A program made the translations under genes and the position numbers. Positions 59,853 to 64,000 of a DNA stretch of 64,000 nt are shown piece by piece. The stretch is from Chryseobacterium luquanense (GTDB lineage: Bacteria > Bacteroidota > Bacteroidia > Flavobacteriales > Weeksellaceae): assembly GCF_026460945.1 (NCBI RefSeq), contig NZ_JAOVZV010000019.1, positions 39,624-103,623 of the forward strand, given 5' to 3'. Positions within the stretch are counted from its first letter, which is position 1. Each line of letters opens with the position of its first letter. The notes below the pieces were generated by a model that worked only from the letters and a program-made list of their open reading frames with translations, had not been told where the DNA came from and searched no databases.

Positions 59853-61481
59853 ATGAGTTTAGCTAATGAGGCGTCATTCCGTGACCTGTTCAAATCAGAA
59901 AATGAAATTCCAGAAGAATATAAAGTTCCCATAATCCACCAGCGAGAATATCTACTCAACGGAGAATTGGTAGAATGGAATGGAGATGTAACAGAAATCT
60001 ATTCCCCGGTTTGTATTAAAACCGAAAACGGTTTAGAGCGAAAACTGTTGGGGAGCATTCCAAATATCAGCCCGAAAGAAGCAATGGATGTTTTAGAGGC
60101 ATCGGTAAAAGCTTACAACAATGGTTTAGGAGAGTGGCCGACAATGTCGGTAGAAGGGAGAATCAAATGTATGCAGAAATTTGTGTACTTGATGATTAAA
60201 GAGCGTGATTTAATTGTCAAGCTTTTGATGTGGGAAATTGGAAAAACTTTGGCAGATTCTACGAAAGAATTTGACAGAACGGTAGATTATATCAACCAGA
60301 CTATTGATGCTTTAAAAGATTTAGACAGAGAATCATCACGCTTTCAACAGACAGAAGGAACGATTGCACAAGTCAGAAGAGCTCCACTTGGTGTCGTTTT
60401 GAGTATGGGACCTTTTAATTATCCTTTAAACGAAATTTTCACAACGTTGATTCCTGCTTTAATTATGGGAAACACGATTTTGTTTAAACTTCCAAAACAT
60501 GGTGTTTTAGCACATTATCCTTTATTAAAAGCTTTCAAAGAAGCTTTTCCGAGAGGAACAGTGAATACTTTATACGGAAAAGGTTCGGAAATCATCACCC
60601 CAATCATGGAAAGCGGAAAAGTAAATGTTTTAGCATTTATTGGTTCGAGTAAAGTGGCAAATGGACTGAAGAAATTACATCCGAAAGTAAATCGATTGAG
60701 AGCTATTTTAAGCTTAGACGCAAAAAATGCCGCCATTGTAACTAAAAATGCAAATCTCGACATTGCCGTGAGCGAAATTATTCTCGGAGCGCTTTCATTT
60801 AACGGACAAAGATGTACTGCTTTGAAATTGATTTTCGTACAAAAAGATGTTGCTGAAGAATTTACAAAGAAACTAACAGCTGCAGTTTCAGCCTTAAAAC
60901 CTGGACTTCCATGGGAAAAAGATGTGAAAATTACTCCGCTTCCTGAAGTTAATAAACCTCCATATTTACAAGAATGTATTCATGATGCTATATCTAAAGG
61001 TGCAAAAGTTTTGAATGAAAATGGCGGATTTACAGAAGAATCTTTTGTTTTTCCAGCAGTTGTTTATCCTGTGAATAGTGAAATGAAACTGTATCATGAA
61101 GAGCAATTCGGACCTGTAATTCCTGTAGTTCCTTTTGACGATATTGAAGAACCAATCGATTACCAAGTGAATGCAGATCACGGAATGCAGGTGAGTATTT
61201 TCAGTGAAGATGCTCAAGAAGTTTCACAATTAATTGATCCTTTCGTGAACTTAGTCAGCCGTGTAAATATCAATTGTCAAGCTCAAAGAGGACCGGATGT
61301 TTTTCCTTTTACTGGAAGAAAAGATTCTGCAGAAGGAACGCTTTCAGTTTTTGATGCGCTTCGTTCGTTCTCAATCCGTTCGTTGGTTGCAGCGAAAATT
61401 ACAGATTCCAACAAAGAGTTGCTGAATACCATTGTAAGAGATCACGATTCTAATTTCCTGAGTACGGATTATATTTTTTAA
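59853..61481 (+). CDS. gapN: GAPN-type aldehyde dehydrogenase (NADP-dependent glyceraldehyde-3-phosphate)
   Basis: 542 residues. It would oxidise glyceraldehyde 3-phosphate to 3-phosphoglycerate without phosphorylation, making NADPH in the cytoplasm. The catalytic Cys is C321 in NGQRCTALK; the oxyanion Asn lies in GPFNYPLNE (N189); IGSSKVAN is the NADP-binding block. The usual general-base Glu in the LELGGK motif is not in place: the segment reads AILSLDAKNAAIV, with Ser287 there and Asp289 two positions on. This may be a subfamily trait. It is longer than the 480-residue plant/streptococcal enzymes. A strong terminator follows. Confidence 0.82.
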   Translation: MSLANEASFRDLFKSENEIPEEYKVPIIHQREYLLNGELVEWNGDVTEIYSPVCIKTENGLERKLLGSIPNISPKEAMDVLEASVKAYNNGLGEWPTMSVEGRIKCMQKFVYLMIKERDLIVKLLMWEIGKTLADSTKEFDRTVDYINQTIDALKDLDRESSRFQQTEGTIAQVRRAPLGVVLSMGPFNYPLNEIFTTLIPALIMGNTILFKLPKHGVLAHYPLLKAFKEAFPRGTVNTLYGKGSEIITPIMESGKVNVLAFIGSSKVANGLKKLHPKVNRLRAILSLDAKNAAIVTKNANLDIAVSEIILGALSFNGQRCTALKLIFVQKDVAEEFTKKLTAAVSALKPGLPWEKDVKITPLPEVNKPPYLQECIHDAISKGAKVLNENGGFTEESFVFPAVVYPVNSEMKLYHEEQFGPVIPVVPFDDIEEPIDYQVNADHGMQVSIFSEDAQEVSQLIDPFVNLVSRVNINCQAQRGPDVFPFTGRKDSAEGTLSVFDALRSFSIRSLVAAKITDSNKELLNTIVRDHDSNFLSTDYIF

Positions 61482-61502
61482 GTATTTAATCTAACTAAAA
61501 AT

Positions 61503-61533
61503 AAACCCCGCAAAAAAATATTGCGGGGTTTTC
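61503..61533. terminator. Bidirectional terminator
   Basis: AAACCCCGCAA / TTGCGGGGTTT perfect 11-bp arms with a 7-nt loop, between convergent genes ending at 61481 (+) and 61570 (-). Confidence 0.85.
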
Positions 61534-61569
61534 TGATTAATGATTAATCAGATATATTGAAAAAAGACT

Positions 61570-62400
61570 TTAATTATTAGTCAAAAACTTTGTAAGAATC
61601 TGATTCAACTGTTCTGCGTGAGTTACATTTAATCCATGTGGAGCGCCTTCAATCGTAACAAAGTCATTATCTGCAATTCCTTGGGCGGCTTGCTTACCTG
61701 CAGTTTCTATAGGTACAATTTGGTCGTTGTCACCATGTACAATCAGCGTTTTTACATTTACATTTCCAATTTCCGGTCGGAAATCTGTATTTGCCCAGCT
61801 TTCAGCACATTTAATGGTGGCGATAGGAGAGGCGTTTGAGGCGATACTCCAATCGTAATTTAGTTGTGCCTGACTTACCGTTTGTGAAAGCAATCCGTAG
61901 TTGTAAAAGTTTTTGTGAAATGTTTCCAGGAAAGTTACTCTATCGGTTTTAAGATTTTCCATAATTCCATCTAAATCTTCCTGCGGAACTCCATGTGGAT
62001 TATCATCTTTTTGTTTTACTAAAGGAATGATAGACGAAATCAGAGCAATTTTATCTACATTTTCAGAACCGTAATTGGTTAAATAACGAACAACTTCACC
62101 ACCTCCCATTGAGAATCCGAAGAGAATGACGTTTTTTAAATCTAGCTGAGTAATAATTTCATGTAAATCTGCAGTTAATCCATCATAATCATATCCATCT
62201 AAAGTCGGTGCCGATTTTCCGAAACCTTTTCTGTCGTAAGTAATTACTCTGTATCCTAAATCTAAAAGAACCGGAACTTGCAGTTCCCAAGATTTTCCGC
62301 TCAAAGGCCATCCGTGAATTAAAATAATTGGTTGTCCCGAACCGAAATCTTCGTAATAAAGTTCAAAATTTTTGCTGTCTTGTTTTGTAATGTAAGGCAT
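61570..62400 (-). CDS. Alpha/beta hydrolase, non-haem chloroperoxidase-like
   Basis: 276 residues from the ATG at 62400 (MPYITKQDSKNFELYYEDFG); the 69 upstream codons are AT-rich and unlike the family. HGWPLSGKSWE forms the oxyanion region, the nucleophile is Ser97 in GFSMGG, with Asp226 (VHGDNDQIVP) and His255 (GAPHGLN) completing the triad. Close to cofactor-free haloperoxidases/arylesterases. Cytoplasmic, no signal peptide. It stands alone. Confidence 0.9.
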   Translation of the reverse strand: MPYITKQDSKNFELYYEDFGSGQPIILIHGWPLSGKSWELQVPVLLDLGYRVITYDRKGFGKSAPTLDGYDYDGLTADLHEIITQLDLKNVILFGFSMGGGEVVRYLTNYGSENVDKIALISSIIPLVKQKDDNPHGVPQEDLDGIMENLKTDRVTFLETFHKNFYNYGLLSQTVSQAQLNYDWSIASNASPIATIKCAESWANTDFRPEIGNVNVKTLIVHGDNDQIVPIETAGKQAAQGIADNDFVTIEGAPHGLNVTHAEQLNQILTKFLTNN

Positions 62401-62563
62401 ATTGATATTTTTTTGTGATGTGATTACGTAAACACAAATTTTACGCCACCACAGGTGTGAAATAAAGATGTGGTATGTGTTTTTTGTGATTTTAATTATT
62501 TTTGACAGATTATGTTTATTGCGTTTTATTGAGTTCTTGGTAAGTGTGTATGTTTGCATGCAA

Positions 62564-62611
62564 AACCTTGTCAAGGTTATTTGAATGATGAATATTAACC
62601 TTGACAAGGTT
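62564..62611. repeat. Pair of mutually inverted 15-bp palindromes
   Basis: AACCTTGTCAAGGTT (62564-62578) and AACCTTGACAAGGTT (62597-62611). Each is a 7-1-7 palindrome, and the two are exact reverse complements of each other, 18 bp apart. Confidence 0.85.
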
Positions 62612-62625
62612 AAATATTTAATCGT

Positions 62626-62692
62626 TTTTGGTCATTCTGTAGGAATCTAAGCGTTTTTTTAGAGATGTTTAAAGTCCTACAGAATGACAAAA
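62626..62692. repeat. Palindromic intergenic repeat (family B/C type)
   Basis: TTTTTGGTCATTCTGTAGGA and TCCTACAGAATGACAAAACT pair around a 27-nt centre (AATCTAAGCG, AGAGATGTTTAAAG). Same outer word as at 37160 and 52.5 kb. With the palindrome pair before it, it fills the gap ahead of the sigma-factor gene. Confidence 0.8.
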
Positions 62693-62787
62693 CTATATTT
62701 AAAAATTGTAGACACTAAATCAAATAAAAAATAAAAAATGTGTAACATTTAATTCAAACAACTACTAACTCCATAGAGTTGAAAGCC

Positions 62788-63282
62788 ATGACCTCATTAG
62801 AACAGGAATTTTTACATAAAATAGAAAAGCATAAAGGAATCATTTTTAAGATTTCTAAAATGTACATGGATGATAAAGATGACCGGGACGATCTTTTTCA
62901 GGAAATAACCTATCAGGTCTGGAAAGCGTATGCAGGTTTCAGAGGTGAAAGTGAATTTTCAACGTGGCTGTACAGAATTGCCTTGAATACGGCGATTGTC
63001 TTCTTGAAATCAGAAAAGAAAAGAAGCTTCATCAACAACGAAGATTTTACCGATTACAAAATTGTGCAGGATGAATATGACCTCGAAAAAGAAGAGAAAC
63101 TCTCTGCAATGTATAAAGCAATTAATCAATTAAATCCGATCGATAAAGCATTTATCTTTTATTATCTGGAAGATTTCTCAGGCAAAGAAATTGCCGACCA
63201 AATGGGAATTTCCGAAGGAAATGTAAGAGTGAAAATGAACCGCGCTAAAAATAAACTGAAAGAAATTTTAAATAGTAAGTAA
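62788..63282 (+). CDS. ECF-type RNA polymerase sigma factor
   Basis: 164 residues from the ATG at 62788; a TTG three codons earlier is less likely. Region 2 has DDKDDRDDLFQEITYQVWKAYAGFRGESEFSTWLYRIALNTA. Region 4 has the helix-turn-helix LNPIDKAFIFYYLEDFSGKEIADQMGISEGNVRVKMNRAKNKLKEIL. It directs polymerase to a small regulon, probably stress or envelope linked. The membrane protein gene 79 bp downstream on the same strand is the likely regulator or partner. Confidence 0.92.
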   Translation: MTSLEQEFLHKIEKHKGIIFKISKMYMDDKDDRDDLFQEITYQVWKAYAGFRGESEFSTWLYRIALNTAIVFLKSEKKRSFINNEDFTDYKIVQDEYDLEKEEKLSAMYKAINQLNPIDKAFIFYYLEDFSGKEIADQMGISEGNVRVKMNRAKNKLKEILNSK

Positions 63283-63361
63283 TGAAAGATATGAGTTGCA
63301 TTTTAATGTTTTATAATAGAATCCTTAATCTAATCTCAATCTCAACCTAAAATAAAGTATT

Positions 63362-63961
63362 ATGAATATAGATGACCTTAAAAATACATGGAATGACGAT
63401 GTTTCAGAAGAAACACCCGAAATCAGCATCGAGCATAGCAATAAAATCAATCTTCCGTTAGAAAAAATCAGAAGAAATATGAGAATGGAGTTTTGGTCAA
63501 CAGTAGGAATTTTGATCTTCGGATTTCTTATAGTCTGGATTCCTGTTCCGGAAGCTCCATTCAAGTTCAAATTTTATTTGACGGTATTGTTGTTTTCAAT
63601 GGTGATTGTGGTGTCGTTTTTCTTTAGTAAATTTTTCAAATTGTATAAAGATATCAGTAGCCCAATGATGAAAACTTATGAGAGTCTGAAGGATTTAAAG
63701 TATCAGTTTGATCTGAATAAACAGTACTACCTTTCATTTATGCTTTCGTTTGTACCGTTTTTGGTGTGTGAATTGATTATTGTGATTGAATTTATTCCTC
63801 ATCCTAAACCATTGAATGATGTGCAGGTTGCCACAACCATTCTTTCTATGCTAGCAATTGGGCTTTTTGGACTTTTCTTACTTGGAAAATATTGGTATAG
63901 GATTTTTTACGGAAAGTATGTGAGTCAGATTGAAAGTCTATTGATTGATCTTAAAAAATAA
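63362..63961 (+). CDS. Membrane protein behind the ECF sigma factor, candidate anti-sigma factor
   Basis: 199 residues. A short cytoplasmic N-terminus (MNIDDLKNTWNDDVSEE, about 40 residues) precedes four TM helices in two pairs (about 46-64 and 69-86, then 122-141 and 156-174). The cytoplasmic loop between the pairs is helical. Position behind an ECF sigma gene and the opening DDLKNTW motif, which recurs in Bacteroidota proteins at such sites, suggest that it holds or modulates the sigma factor. It lacks the zinc HxxxCxxC anti-sigma motif. Confidence 0.65.
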   Translation: MNIDDLKNTWNDDVSEETPEISIEHSNKINLPLEKIRRNMRMEFWSTVGILIFGFLIVWIPVPEAPFKFKFYLTVLLFSMVIVVSFFFSKFFKLYKDISSPMMKTYESLKDLKYQFDLNKQYYLSFMLSFVPFLVCELIIVIEFIPHPKPLNDVQVATTILSMLAIGLFGLFLLGKYWYRIFYGKYVSQIESLLIDLKK

Positions 63962-64000
63962 CGATTAGATTTTCGCTTATAGTTTCGGGGGGGGGAAAGG

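Noticed and set aside
63984..63996. Run of nine G at the right edge
   Set aside because: A G9 homopolymer in a low-GC genome directly at the end of the sequence looks like a contig-end artefact.

Overview
The window looks like chromosome of a flavobacterium of the Chryseobacterium type (Weeksellaceae, Bacteroidota). This is an inference from a low-GC genome, many promoters of the Bacteroidota form TAnnTTTG, a type IX secretion (T9SS) type B C-terminal domain, DUF5686, SpoIIAA-like and CHU_C-like families, and intergenic palindromic repeats of a kind common in that group. No rRNA, tRNA, CRISPR array, integrase or IS transposase was recognised.

Layout. 1-5.4 kb: start of a lipoprotein gene, a DUF5686 outer-membrane protein, then a very AT-rich islet with a PD-(D/E)XK-like nuclease candidate and an unknown protein. 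4.9-7.9 kb: a 21-bp minisatellite in front of a GC-rich helical protein gene, then a 185-bp tandem array of palindromes with a GIY-YIG gene. 7.9-12.9 kb: alaS, msrAB and a two-TM protein. 13.2-17.0 kb: a Tat-exported molybdenum aldehyde oxidoreductase operon (PaoABC-like). 17.3-26.7 kb: serine hydrolase, secreted proteins, CPBP protease, EF-Tu-like barrel, DUF1294, PfpI and a lipocalin-like protein. 26.8-33.3 kb: GH3 beta-glucosidase and an EamA-metN-metI-metQ operon behind a Met/Cys-rich leader peptide and attenuator. 33.3-49.5 kb: metallophosphoesterase, DUF2652, topB, a helix-hairpin-helix protein, MerR with a small membrane protein, SMP-30, a DbpA-like helicase, PaaI thioesterase, a 1401-residue T9SS protein and hutU. 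49.5-54.5 kb: an AT-rich AAA ATPase, a 42-bp repeat in front of a second GC-rich helical protein gene, and a second GIY-YIG gene inside a palindromic element. 54.5-64 kb: NAD(P)-binding protein with cytochrome c peroxidase, RDD/GYF_2 protein, DoxX-like protein, TonB-plug protein, a GAPN-type dehydrogenase, an alpha/beta hydrolase and an ECF sigma factor with a membrane protein.

Three things stand out. (1) The EamA-metNIQ leader is a complete transcription attenuator: a 34-residue peptide with eight Met and a Cys-Cys, an intrinsic terminator, and a competing 7-nt antiterminator pairing, preceded by a perfect 8-5-8 palindrome at the promoter. (2) Both GIY-YIG genes sit inside or between short palindromic repeats of two different families. 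One lies exactly between the two halves of a palindrome, which suggests a GIY-YIG counterpart of the REP/RAYT arrangement. (3) Two GC-rich helical protein genes, 46 kb apart, each have an in-frame-length minisatellite (21 or 42 bp) just upstream, which looks like a recurrent two-part locus.

Starts were chosen by signal peptides, ATG over TTG and family N-termini. Family names are from recognition of motifs; no search was run.
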